Assembly (NCBI GenBank): GCA_002426015.1
Contig: DINS01000029.1
Span: forward strand, 105,396-169,395
Length of the DNA: 64,000 nucleotides
Reading direction: 5' to 3'
DNA from: Flavobacteriaceae bacterium UBA5534
GTDB taxonomy: Bacteria; Bacteroidota; Bacteroidia; Flavobacteriales; Flavobacteriaceae
The translations under genes were made by a program, and so were the position numbers. Within the stretch, counting starts at the first letter, position 1, and each line of letters starts with the position of its first letter. The notes under the pieces are model-generated. The model did not search any database. It worked only from the letters and a program-made list of their open reading frames with translations, and was not told the DNA's origin. Below are positions 1 through 8,800 of this stretch, one piece after another.

Positions 1-1
1 A

Positions 2-769
2 ATCCCAGTTATTTCGTCTTATTTATTCAAAACAGGCGAAACTGATAGTATTGAAAGACAAACAAATCTTTTACAACCTAATTTTGAAAGATTGGCGTAC
101 AGACTTTTTCCCATTTCATTTAGTGTTGATTTCCCAATAGTTCAAGGGTTAGTAAGACCTAATGATTATATAATAATAGACTTAGACCAAATTACTCCAT
201 ATCCAAAAAGCCCGCCTTTGCGACCAATTGTAAATGCTCTTAAAGCTTTTCAGGGCTGTTGTAAAATCCTCTTGCGTAGTGCAATTAATACTGAAATACA
301 AAATGTTAAACTTGATCACGGACAAGTTGTATTTGAAGCAGACAATAGTCATATAGATGTAGATATTATGACTGATTTTGGAGTAAATGCTACTGGTGAT
401 TTTGTGGGTATTAAAAAAGATGACCTTACAGCTGGTGGTACTATAAGTCCTGGGTTTATCTATTATGATGCTTCAGAAAATCAATACTACGGTTATAGAG
501 CTGATATAAAAGAATTAAGCCAGTTTGAAAATAAAATTGTTCCCGACATATTAAGTTCAGATTCTACTACTCGAATGTTGGCAGAAATCCCTCCTTATTT
601 ATCTCTAACAAATAATGGTTATTCAACTTTATTAAACATCAATTCGGGCGGAGAAAGTGGAAAAAGTCAAGCTAAATTTAAAAAAATAGCTATGGAACAT
701 TATCTATATTGTATGAAAGTAAACATTGATTCTAATAAATTACATCAAACTAATAATCAGTTGCCATAA
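2..769 (+). CDS. Unknown protein, 5' end cut by the window edge
   Basis: The frame is open from base 2 with no stop, so the gene begins upstream of the window. An in-frame TTG at 92 is only an internal codon and should not be taken as the start. About 255 residues are visible. I see no signal peptide or membrane helix. The visible part starts with a short beta-strand-like stretch (IPVISSYLF) and is rich in Asp, Ile and Asn. I do not recognise the family. It could be a T4-beta-like protein, because such proteins often sit next to sce7726 genes, but I find no motif that proves it. It is convergent with the next gene and the two 3' ends overlap by 13 bp. Confidence 0.7.
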   Translation: MPVISSYLFKTGETDSIERQTNLLQPNFERLAYRLFPISFSVDFPIVQGLVRPNDYIIIDLDQITPYPKSPPLRPIVNALKAFQGCCKILLRSAINTEIQNVKLDHGQVVFEADNSHIDVDIMTDFGVNATGDFVGIKKDDLTAGGTISPGFIYYDASENQYYGYRADIKELSQFENKIVPDILSSDSTTRMLAEIPPYLSLTNNGYSTLLNINSGGESGKSQAKFKKIAMEHYLYCMKVNIDSNKLHQTNNQLP

Positions 770-1497
770 ATTATTTCGGGTTTAACATTTGTATTGAAAA
801 AGAATTGCAAATCAATTGGTAAGATATTATTCCAATTAGTTTGAATGAATGTCCATCTTTTATCATACCTGCCCTTTAATGCTTGTTTTAATGTATCATT
901 GATTTGTGCAGCATTGTACTCTTTTAAGATTTGTTCATTATTCGAGCTGCCAAAATACTTTTGTAGTTCCTTTTTGTTCATTAAGGTAAGCTGTTCAGAG
1001 GCATTAATTTTAGGGCTATATTTTGCTTCTCGATAAACAACTTTCTTAGATTTTTCATAATACCAAATTCCATAATAGTTAGGTATTAATTCAATCACTT
1101 TTTCAAGATGAGTTTTATCAATTACAACCGTGTTATATTCAAATACATCACCATAGTCTTCAACTTGCTTTTTAAGTCTATTAAGTGTATCAATTTTTGA
1201 TTTTACCTCAAATGATTTGGTGTCTCCATTGATAACTAAAAAATCTGTTCTACTTGTCTTTGCCTTTACCTCAAATGCAGCAACATATTTTTTGGTTATA
1301 AACTCTTTAGCAAGACGATATTTCAAAATTTGCTCACCATCATAATTTTTAAAAACAGCATCATTTACCGTTTTTGCAAGCTCAAATTTATTGCAATCTT
1401 TGTATTTATCTGTTTGGAAAAAAGCAGCAAGAAGGTCTCTAAGCTGATTGGTATAGCTTAGAGTATTATATGATCTTGCAAGTGCTGAATAATCCAT
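757..1497 (-). CDS. sce7726-like protein, probable nuclease fold
   Basis: This protein of 246 residues has no signal peptide. Its middle (about residues 75-125) carries the pattern RTDFLVING followed by FEVKSKIDTLNRL, which fits the D...ExK core of the PD-(D/E)xK nuclease superfamily. The sce7726 family has the same arrangement, with an Asp-containing strand, then an E-x-K strand, then a conserved helix. The family is of unproven function and is often found in defence or mobile regions, which fits the accessory setting and the restriction enzyme 4 kb away. The ATG at 1497 lies 24 bp from a TAnnTTTG-type box on the same strand. The family name is from recall, so the fold is more certain than the label. 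Confidence 0.65.
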   Translation of the reverse strand: MDYSALARSYNTLSYTNQLRDLLAAFFQTDKYKDCNKFELAKTVNDAVFKNYDGEQILKYRLAKEFITKKYVAAFEVKAKTSRTDFLVINGDTKSFEVKSKIDTLNRLKKQVEDYGDVFEYNTVVIDKTHLEKVIELIPNYYGIWYYEKSKKVVYREAKYSPKINASEQLTLMNKKELQKYFGSSNNEQILKEYNAAQINDTLKQALKGRYDKRWTFIQTNWNNILPIDLQFFFNTNVKPEIIYGN

Positions 1498-1520
1498 TTA
1501 TTTCGTTAATATCGACACCT

Positions 1521-1558
1521 CAAAGATACGAATTTCAAACTTAATTTTTGTATCTTTG
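1521..1558. promoter_or_regulatory. Back-to-back promoter pair with inverted symmetry
   Basis: CAAAGATAC at 1521-1529 and GTATCTTTG at 1550-1558 form a perfect 9-bp inverted repeat. Each arm contains TATCTTTG, an exact match to the Bacteroidota -7 consensus TAnnTTTG. The minus-strand copy lies 24 bp from the start of the sce7726-like gene. The plus-strand copy (TTTTTGTATCTTTGCACCC) closely resembles strong promoters of this phylum and points into the gene-free stretch. No clear -33 TTG is seen at ideal spacing for either copy. Confidence 0.5.
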
Positions 1559-2715
1559 CACCCTTTTTTAATAGGTGTGGCAGAGCCACGAATTTATTAA
1601 GACCCACCCAGCCACCGCACAAAACACGGCTTATGCACTCCCACCGCACAATGCCAACGCTTCAGTGCATACTATGGTACTGCCGCCATTTTTAAACTGT
1701 CATACTTTTTGTGTGGGCTGTTGCCATCGCTATACAGCACATTGCTTTTTTGTTTAAAGCATTTATTTCTTTAGCGGTAAAACTAAAAAAGCAAAGAGCT
1801 GTTGCCAACCCACACAGCCCAAACAAAAAGCCACTACATTCCAACCACCACCACCATTTCGCTTATGCCAGTATTAAAAATGTCGGAAGCTACATTAACA
1901 TAATGTGGCATTATAGTACTGCCTTTTCCCCTGCTTATGCAAGCATCCAACCGCACAGTCAGTCCTATAATAACATTATGTTAAGTATCCAGCACCATAG
2001 CTGTCCTTATCAGTCCAGAGCCGTGTTTTAACCAGCCGCACCCACCCAAAAACCCAATTCCCCACCACCCTTTTCAGCGGTCAGAAAAAAAATAAACTAT
2101 GATGTTTAGTGTCGGCTTTAAGTAGGTACTATTCCGTTTCTCTACATAGCACCCACTACAGCCTGATATGCCAGCAAGAGTAGTGCCTGCCCTCCATTCC
2201 ACGAACCCACAGCACAATTCCATTACGCAATCCGTATGCTTTCCCCAACGCAATAAAACTTTGCAGAAATGTAAAGATTGCAAAGTTTGCAACACTGCAA
2301 AAGCATACAGTATTGCTCCATTCCATACCCAAGCAATCGTTCCATTCCGTTCAGTCACCACACTTGCCACACACAAGCCACCGCACAAATAAGGTATAGT
2401 TTATTTTTTTCTGGTCATTATACCCCCATTGGAATTGAAAGAAAGAAGTATCAATTAAGATTAGAATTTAAAGAGATGTTTTAACAAAAAGAATAAAAAA
2501 GGAAGCAAAAGTAGGTGGCTACAATTGGCCCTTCAAGTTCAAGCCCTACGGGTTTTTAAAAAAATCTCCACCCTGTCGGGTAGTATTTTTTCAAAAAAAC
2601 TTGCTTGTCCAATCTCCACCACCTGATGAGATGGCTTTCTTTTTTTTTCGTTTTTTTCTTTGTCAAAAAATTTTTTGTCAGAGGGGATTTCGGAAGCAAA
2701 CAAAATCATCTCAAA
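1559..2715. other. Gene-free stretch of about 1.2 kb, possibly cassette-like
   Basis: No open frame here has a convincing start, composition or family resemblance. It holds a short hairpin just after the plus-strand promoter (GTGGC-aga-GCCAC, 1577-1589) and three copies of CCACCGCACAA (1612-1622, 1641-1651, 2378-2388). Two facing arms near 1697 and 1815 share a CTTTTTGTxTGGGCTGT-like word about 100 bp apart. One arm carries GCTGTTGCCA and the other AGCTGTTGCCAAC. Similar words occur in integron-cassette-like spacers of flavobacteria, but I cannot prove an attC site. Towards the right end there are short GC hairpins followed by T runs (2546-2590) and long T tracts (2640-2690). Confidence 0.4.
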
Positions 2716-3141
2716 ATGGCAAAATTCTCACTTAAAACGTACAGCCCAAAAGCTCAAATAAACGAGCCACATTTTTACATCCTATGCAAAGGAAACAACA
2801 GCGGAAAACCACTTTCCGAGCCTTGCCCGAATTGTTTTGTATTAACCGCCAAAACCGAAGAAGATAAGCAGTTTTTTTACTCGCTTTGTTTCGGATTATG
2901 GAAGGCAAAATCCTTTGAGTATTTCTTAAAAGGTTCCGTTATTCCATTCATTACCATTGGGGATTGCAAACAAGCCATAAATAACGGATTAGAGCAAGCT
3001 AAAAACGATTTAAAAGGCTTCAATAAGTCAGTAAAGGCATTAGAAATTTTAGAGCAGCAAGAGAAAAAATACAAAGAAACTTTGCTACTTATCAATGATG
3101 CCAAAAGGGCTATTTTTTACCGTTACATCAAAAGGAGGTAA
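2716..3141 (+). CDS. Small Bacteroidota protein, DUF6943-like
   Basis: I start this gene at the ATG at 2716 (MAKFSLKTYSP), giving 141 residues. The longer open frame from 2605 begins with a low-complexity Phe/Lys run encoded by T tracts and is not credible. The protein has no signal peptide or membrane helix. Its N-terminal half contains PHFYILCKGNNSGKPL and then PCPNCFVL. A Lys-rich helical tail follows, with predicted coiled-coil character at about residues 90-130. I associate this pattern with the Bacteroidota family DUF6943, from memory. Its function is unknown. It faces the next gene, with a terminator-like hairpin between them. Confidence 0.6.
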   Translation: MAKFSLKTYSPKAQINEPHFYILCKGNNSGKPLSEPCPNCFVLTAKTEEDKQFFYSLCFGLWKAKSFEYFLKGSVIPFITIGDCKQAINNGLEQAKNDLKGFNKSVKALEILEQQEKKYKETLLLINDAKRAIFYRYIKRR

Positions 3142-3223
3142 AAAACCTTTCCTATGGTTGTCTTATGGTTTAGATACACTTATTTAAACCTTATTTAACC
3201 ATTATAGGAAAAAAGGTGCAAAC

Positions 3224-3256
3224 GAAAAAAGCCCACTCGATATGAGCAGGCTTTCC
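3224..3256 (-). terminator. Intrinsic terminator for the 3293-4096 gene
   Basis: AAAGCC (3228-3233) pairs with GGCTTT (3249-3254), and CTC/GAG pair inside. Read on the minus strand, the stem is followed by a run of six T. It lies just after the minus-strand gene's stop and between two convergent genes. Confidence 0.65.
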
Positions 3257-3292
3257 CGATTTTCCGAAATCATCTAATCCACTGATGAAGAA

Positions 3293-4096
3293 TTAGAATA
3301 TCTTGGCTACTTTCATTGCATTACCTTGAGCAAATAAGTAGTAGTTTGAGTTTACTTCCTGATAAAATTCCACAGCCAGCACATTAACAACCGACACATC
3401 CGCAGAAATAGTAGGAGCACCCGGTAAAGTACTTACAACACTAATCGCACCAGTTACAGCATTTACAGGGAGATACCCTGAATCTTGCACATCTGTTAAG
3501 CCGTTTGTAGTACCGTCTTTTGGCTCATAAACTCCAGTTGTACTGTTATATTCAAAGTCAGACAAAACAGCAATAGCATTGATGATTTTGAAGTGAGTAG
3601 CACCAGCGGGAATATACATTCTATCCAAAGGATTAAACGAAGAAATATCTAAAGTTGAACTATCCCTTGCAGCAGTTGGAGTAATGGTATAAGGAGCGTT
3701 AAAAGCACCATTGAAAGCAGTGTATTTGTTAAACTCAAAACCATCTAAGTATTGAGGAGCAACAGTTACTAAAATTGCTCTTCGACCTCTGGCTTCTGAA
3801 CCATCTTCCAGATTGATTTTTTTCATTATTGCGGTAATCCTTCCAGTAACTTGGCTATCGCCATTATTACGGATTAAACCAGCAATACTTGTTCTTAGGG
3901 ATTTACCTGCAATTGCACTTCCGCCAAATTCGTTCATATTTTCACGAGTTCTTTGGAAAGCTGGATCAGTTGCAATTTGTTCAGCAGATGGACCACCTGA
4001 TAATCCTGCAAAGTCGCCTTGCAGTCCTTTAATTTTGAAATGTCGTACTCCGCCCATTGTGCCAGAGTATCGAACGAGACCTGTTTGTCTTGCCAT
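3293..4096 (-). CDS. Unnamed Bacteroidota protein, paralogue A
   Basis: This 267-residue protein has no signal peptide or membrane helix. It opens with MARQTGLVRYSGTMGGVRHFKIKG, and then QRTRENMNEFGGSA (about residues 48-61) and a basic SLRTSI segment. The middle has RGRRAILVTVAPQYLDGFEFN, and the end has VNVLAVEFYQEVNSNYYL. The gene at 4977-5720 shows the same landmarks in the same order, so the two are full-length distant relatives. I recall similar short proteins in many Bacteroidota genomes but know no function for them. The predicted content after residue 120 is mainly beta. It is divergent from the thermonuclease gene across an 83-bp gap. Confidence 0.65.
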   Translation of the reverse strand: MARQTGLVRYSGTMGGVRHFKIKGLQGDFAGLSGGPSAEQIATDPAFQRTRENMNEFGGSAIAGKSLRTSIAGLIRNNGDSQVTGRITAIMKKINLEDGSEARGRRAILVTVAPQYLDGFEFNKYTAFNGAFNAPYTITPTAARDSSTLDISSFNPLDRMYIPAGATHFKIINAIAVLSDFEYNSTTGVYEPKDGTTNGLTDVQDSGYLPVNAVTGAISVVSTLPGAPTISADVSVVNVLAVEFYQEVNSNYYLFAQGNAMKVAKIF

Positions 4097-4130
4097 AATG
4101 ATACGCTATTTATATATTAAAAATTTATTG

Positions 4131-4161
4131 TAAATTTACGTCATAAATAGCTGTTTATCAA
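4131..4161 (-). promoter_or_regulatory. Candidate promoter for the 3293-4096 gene
   Basis: On the minus strand a TTG (4161-4159) is followed after 20 bp by TAAATTTA (4138-4131). This resembles the TTG/TAnnTTTG Bacteroidota promoter and lies about 35 bp from the start codon. Confidence 0.3.
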
Positions 4162-4179
4162 TTACTTAAATAGTGCAAT

Positions 4180-4674
4180 ATGAAGCAATTAGATGTAAAG
4201 TGTCAGACCAATATCAAAACCAACTACGAAATAGTAAAAGTGGTAGATGGTGACGGCATAATCGCAAAGAATATTATCTCAAATAAAGAGGAAGAAATAC
4301 GTTTTTATGGCATAGATGCACCAGAGCTGACACCTTGCAAAAAACTAAAGCAGGACGAAAGAGAAACCCATTTATCAGGGCGTTTTTTGATGGAGCTTGC
4401 ACAACAGTCCTATGAGTTTTTAAGAAAGAGAGCAAAAATTGGAAAGCGAATTACTTTAATTCAAGAAGTTGGCAACGAGCAAGACCCATACGGCAGAACT
4501 TTGGCTTATGTGGTATTGCCTAACGGCAACACCTTAAACGAAATAATGGTCAAGAACGGCTTTGCAAAGCCTTATGATAAACTTTATTGCTCCGAACTAC
4601 CCAAGTATCAAGAACTCAATTTGAGAGCTAAAACAAGGAAAAAAGGCTTATATTTGCTCGTAGATAGGTTCTAA
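4180..4674 (+). CDS. Thermonuclease-like (SNase-fold) nuclease
   Basis: This 164-residue protein carries the staphylococcal-nuclease landmarks in order: VKVVDGDGI (about residues 20-28), RFYGIDAPEL (about 46-55), and DPYGRTLAYVVL (about 105-116). The last includes the second catalytic Arg. The family cleaves DNA and RNA phosphodiester bonds with a calcium ion and uses Asp, Arg, Glu and Arg residues, and these appear to be present. Unlike the secreted staphylococcal enzyme it has no signal peptide, so it probably acts in the cytoplasm. A shorter conserved helix follows the active site, and the C-terminus (KYQELNLRAKTRKKGLY) is typical. It sits between two paralogues of an unnamed family (3293-4096 and 4977-5720). 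Confidence 0.85.
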   Translation: MKQLDVKCQTNIKTNYEIVKVVDGDGIIAKNIISNKEEEIRFYGIDAPELTPCKKLKQDERETHLSGRFLMELAQQSYEFLRKRAKIGKRITLIQEVGNEQDPYGRTLAYVVLPNGNTLNEIMVKNGFAKPYDKLYCSELPKYQELNLRAKTRKKGLYLLVDRF

Positions 4675-4976
4675 TAAAACAAAGGCATTTTCTCTTATTT
4701 GCCGCCAATTTTACAGTTTTTGTTGCCTATTTGTTGCCCAATCTACATAACTCATTGATTATCAATTTAAGTTACTTTTTGTATCGGGAAGTAGGAAGCT
4801 TTCTCGCATTTACCTACTATCTATCTGCTATTTGACATATAGTTAACACGGTATAATCTTGCTTTATACTTGTTGTAACTATGCTATAAGCACGCTATAA
4901 CTATTTGTAATCTTTTTTGTATCTTTATGTTTGTGAAGGGTGGTTTGTTGTGGATTCATGACCTAAATAAGATGGT
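4675..4976. other. Intergenic region with paired GCTATAA words
   Basis: No gene is seen. Two GCTATAA words lie at 4883-4889 and 4894-4900, 11 bp apart and therefore on the same helix face. They are just upstream of a promoter-like stretch ending in TTTTTTGTATCTTTA (4913-4927). Repeated TTGTTGCC words occur near 4720-4740. Confidence 0.4.
4905..4927 (+). promoter_or_regulatory. Candidate promoter for the 4977-5720 gene
   Basis: TATCTTTA at 4920-4927 matches 7 of 8 bases of a TAnnTTTG box and follows a T run. A TTG at 4905-4907 is closer than the usual spacing. The start codon is 50 bp downstream. Confidence 0.3.
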
Positions 4977-5720
4977 ATGGCAAAACAAAAAGGTATTATC
5001 CCGCTGGTGGGGACTATTGGAGGTATCAATTTTTATTATTTGAATGGAAAACCAGTTGCCAGAAGGGCAGGTGGTGGTTTTAATGGGAAAGCCATAAAGA
5101 CCAAAGCCAGTATGCAGCGTGTACGGGAGAATGGAAGTGAATTTGGTCAATGCTCGCAGGTGAACAAAGCATTTAGGCAGGCGTTGCGGCCTTTTTATAA
5201 GGGATATACTTTTACTTATTTTCATAGCAGGTTGATGGGCTTGTTTACCCAATTGAAAGATTTGGACCTTGTTGGGACGCGTGGCAACCGTGTGGTTGCA
5301 GAAGGGGTTGCAACTGTAGAAGGGATGCATCTGTTGAAGGCGTTTGTTTATACACCAGATTGCAGGATCGGTTCTGTTTTGCCTTTTAACTTTGATGTAG
5401 ATGCCAGTACTTATGCCCTGACCATTCGGGATTTTGATATTGGGCGTGTGCGATTTATTGGTGGTGCGACCCATATTGAATTGACCTATGGGGTCTTGGA
5501 TTTTAGTTTTGAGACTTTAGCGTTTGAATTGCATTTGGCACCTCCATTGATTTTAGATAGGCATTATACTGCTACATCAGTGAGCTTGGTGCCTGAATCG
5601 TTACCAACAGGTATGGGCACTGTGCTTTGTGTGCTTGGTGTGCGGTTTTATGAAGAAGTGAATGGGGAACGGTATGTGCTGAATGCTGCTGATGGTGTTG
5701 GGTTTGGGATTGTTGGTTGA
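4977..5720 (+). CDS. Unnamed Bacteroidota protein, paralogue B
   Basis: This 247-residue protein has no signal peptide. It is a full-length but distant relative of the protein at 3293-4096. Shared landmarks are GTIGGINFYYLNG near the N-terminus, QRVRENGSEFG (about residues 45-55), KAFRQAL, a LVGTRGNRVV segment, GGATHIEL (about 160-167) and VRFYEEVNGERYVL near the C-terminus. Its GC content is visibly higher than that of paralogue A, so the two probably did not arise by recent local duplication. Its function is unknown. The conserved positively charged N-terminal block (MAKQKG, ARRAGG, KAIKTK) could suggest nucleic-acid or surface contact, but that is a guess. An ATG at 4977 follows a run of weak RBS sequence. 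Confidence 0.6.
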   Translation: MAKQKGIIPLVGTIGGINFYYLNGKPVARRAGGGFNGKAIKTKASMQRVRENGSEFGQCSQVNKAFRQALRPFYKGYTFTYFHSRLMGLFTQLKDLDLVGTRGNRVVAEGVATVEGMHLLKAFVYTPDCRIGSVLPFNFDVDASTYALTIRDFDIGRVRFIGGATHIELTYGVLDFSFETLAFELHLAPPLILDRHYTATSVSLVPESLPTGMGTVLCVLGVRFYEEVNGERYVLNAADGVGFGIVG

Positions 5721-5829
5721 TGGTAGCGGGTTGGTGGTTGAAGGTTGTTGGTTTTAATTGGAGGATTGGGTATCGATATACCACAAGTTTTATTATTTTT
5801 AACCCATCACAGCAACGGCATCCACATTT

Positions 5830-8800
5830 ATGGCATTATACCAAACCTCTGTATTAAAAACATACCTCGCACAACAGGACAGCAATGCCGTTGAGCGTGC
5901 CTATAAAAAATACACCAAGTATTTCCACAATCTTACCATTCAAGAAAATATTAAAAATTCGAAGGAAGAACAATTTCAAGCGACCTTCTTGATTGAATTG
6001 TTTGTGAATGTCTTTACCTATACGCTGAATCCCAACCCTCATTTTAACCTGACCACCGAGTTTAAAAACCAAACAGGCGCAGGGAAAGCCGATGGCGCCA
6101 TTTTGAATGGCAGTAAAGCGGTTGGTGTTATTGAGCTAAAGGGAACCAACACCAAAGATTTGGAGAGCATCCGCAAACAGGCCTTTGACTATAAAGCCAA
6201 TCAAAAGGGTTGCGTGTATGTCATTACCTCCAACTTTGAGAAGTTGCGGTTTTACATCAATGATGCCACCGAGTTTTTAGAGTTCAATCTCTTTCAGTTG
6301 GCACCTGAAGAATTTGCCTTAATGTATCTGTGCCTACACAAAGACAACATACTTAACCATGTACCACTTGCCATAAAAGAGGCCTCATTGGTAGAAGAAG
6401 ATAACATCACCAAACAGTTTTACAACGATTATTCCGTTTTTAAGCGTGAGCTCTTTAGAGACCTTGTAAAGCGCAACGCCAAACGCCTAAAACAAAACAC
6501 TGTCACATTGAGCACCGTTGAGGTGTCTCAAGAAACGGATGACCAAAAAGCCCTCGAAAAGAACGTCAAACTATCGCTATTCAAAAAATCACAAAAGCTC
6601 ATAGACCGTTTCCTCTTTATTTTCTTTGCAGAAGACAGGGACTTATTGCCACCCAACTCCACCATCCAAATTTTGGACAAGTGGAAAGCTGATATCGATT
6701 TTGGGGATGAACGCCCCTTGTACAACCTCTTTAAGCAATACTTCCATTTTCTTGATGAAGGTAGAAAAGGCACCAGCTCAAGGGCAGAAATTTATGCCTA
6801 CAATGGTGGTCTGTTTAAGCCAGATGCTATTCTCGATAGTTTAGAAATAGATGATGAGTTGCTTTATAAACACACCTACAAACTTGCCAAATATGATTTT
6901 AGCAGTCAAGTGGATGTCAATATTTTGGGGCATATTTTTGAAAACTCACTCAACGAGATTGAAAGTGTCAATGCCGAAATAGAAGGTGGTGCGTTTGATA
7001 AACAAAAAAGCAAACGTAAAAAAGATGGTGTTTTTTACACACCCAAATACATCACCAAATACATTGTAGAAAATACGGTAGGCAAACTCTGCCAAGAGAA
7101 AAAAGAAGCACTTGGGTTTAAAGAAGAAGCCTATTTTGAAATAAAAAAAGGCACACACCAAAACACCAAAAAACAGTTGTTGGACGTGTTGGATGCCTAT
7201 AGAGCATGGCTACTGCAAATCACCATTTGCGACCCAGCCTGTGGCTCTGGCGCATTTTTAAACCAAGCATTGGATTTTTTAATAAAAGAACACCGCTATA
7301 TTGACGAGCTAAAGGCAAAAGTATTGGGTGGTGGCCTCATATTAAGCGATATCGAAAACACCATTTTAGAAAACAATATCTATGGGGTGGACCTTAACGA
7401 AGAAAGTGTAGAAATTGCCAAACTGTCCCTATGGTTGCGTACCGCACAACCACGCCGAAAACTCAACGATTTGAGCAACAACATCAAATGTGGTAACTCG
7501 CTTATAGATAGTAAGGCCGTAGCAGGCGATAAAGCCTTTCATTGGCAAACCGAGTTTCCACAGATATTTGCAAAAGGTGGTTTTGATGTGGTGATTGGGA
7601 ATCCGCCTTATTTAAGAGTTCAAGGGTTAAGGGAGAATTTTGGTAAGGAGTCAGAATATTATGAAAGAACATTTATTTCAGCAACGGGTAGATTTGATGT
7701 TTATGTACTTTTTATGGAAAAATCATTCCATATAATAAAGCAAAAAGGTATTGTTTCCTTTATACTTCCTCATAAATTTTTAATTAGCGATTTTGGTGAA
7801 GGTATTAGAGGCTTTTTTGTTGATAATAAATCAGTTGAATCTATTTTGACTTTTGGTTCAGAAATGGTATTTGCTGATGCATCAACATATACTTGTATTA
7901 TAAACTTAACTCATAATAATTCAGAAATAAAATTTAAGGATATAAAACCTTCTGAAATTTTGAATCCTTTTGATTTTGAAATTACCAATTATAAATCTTT
8001 ATCTAAAGATAAATGGAATTTAAAAAGTCAAATTATAGAGAATCTTTTTAATAAATTAAATTCTCAACCTTGGACAGTAAAAGATGTTTTTAAAAACATA
8101 AGTCAGGGTGTTGTATCTGTTGGTGACGATATATTTTTAATGAAAGGTAATATTCAAGGAGATAAATTTATTGGTTTTTCGGAAAAATTAAATAATGAAA
8201 TTATAATTGAGTCAAGCGTAGTAAAGCCGATATTGAAAGGTGAAGACGTTAAAAAGTATGCGTCTTTAAACAATAGTTATTTTTGTTTATATCCTCATTA
8301 TGAGAAGAATGGTAAAACCATCCCTTTTGAAGAGGAATATTTTAAACAAAACTATCCTTTGGCTTATAAATATATGCTTCCTTTTAAAGAAGAGCTAATA
8401 GAAAAGAAAGTTAAATACAAAACGAATCCAAAAGCATGGTATAGTTTGCATAGATCAAGGGAAATGAGTCTTTTTGAGCAAGAAAAAATAATTACACCCG
8501 AGATTTCATTAGGAACGAATATGACTTTCGATAGTGCTGATTTATATCATAATACTAAATGTTATACACTTGCTAAAGATAAAAATGTCATTGAGGATTA
8601 TAAATTTTGGTTAGCAATTTTAAATTCAAAAATACTTTGGTATTTTTTGAGTAGCACAGGATATGTTTTAAGGGGTGGATTTTTTACTTTTAAAACAAAA
8701 TATTTAGAACCATTTCCTTTGCCAAAACTTAAAAAAATAGAATATCAAATACCATTTATTGAAAAGGTTGATATTATGTTTATTACCACTCAAAATTTTG

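Noticed and set aside
1575..2484. Open frames in the gene-free stretch
   Set aside because: They have odd compositions (many His, Cys, Pro), overlap each other on both strands and show no family pattern or start site, so I treat them as chance frames.
2605..2715. Longer start for the 2716-3141 gene
   Set aside because: The added residues come from T-rich tracts and give a low-complexity Phe run, and a standard ATG with a conserved-looking N-terminus follows at 2716.
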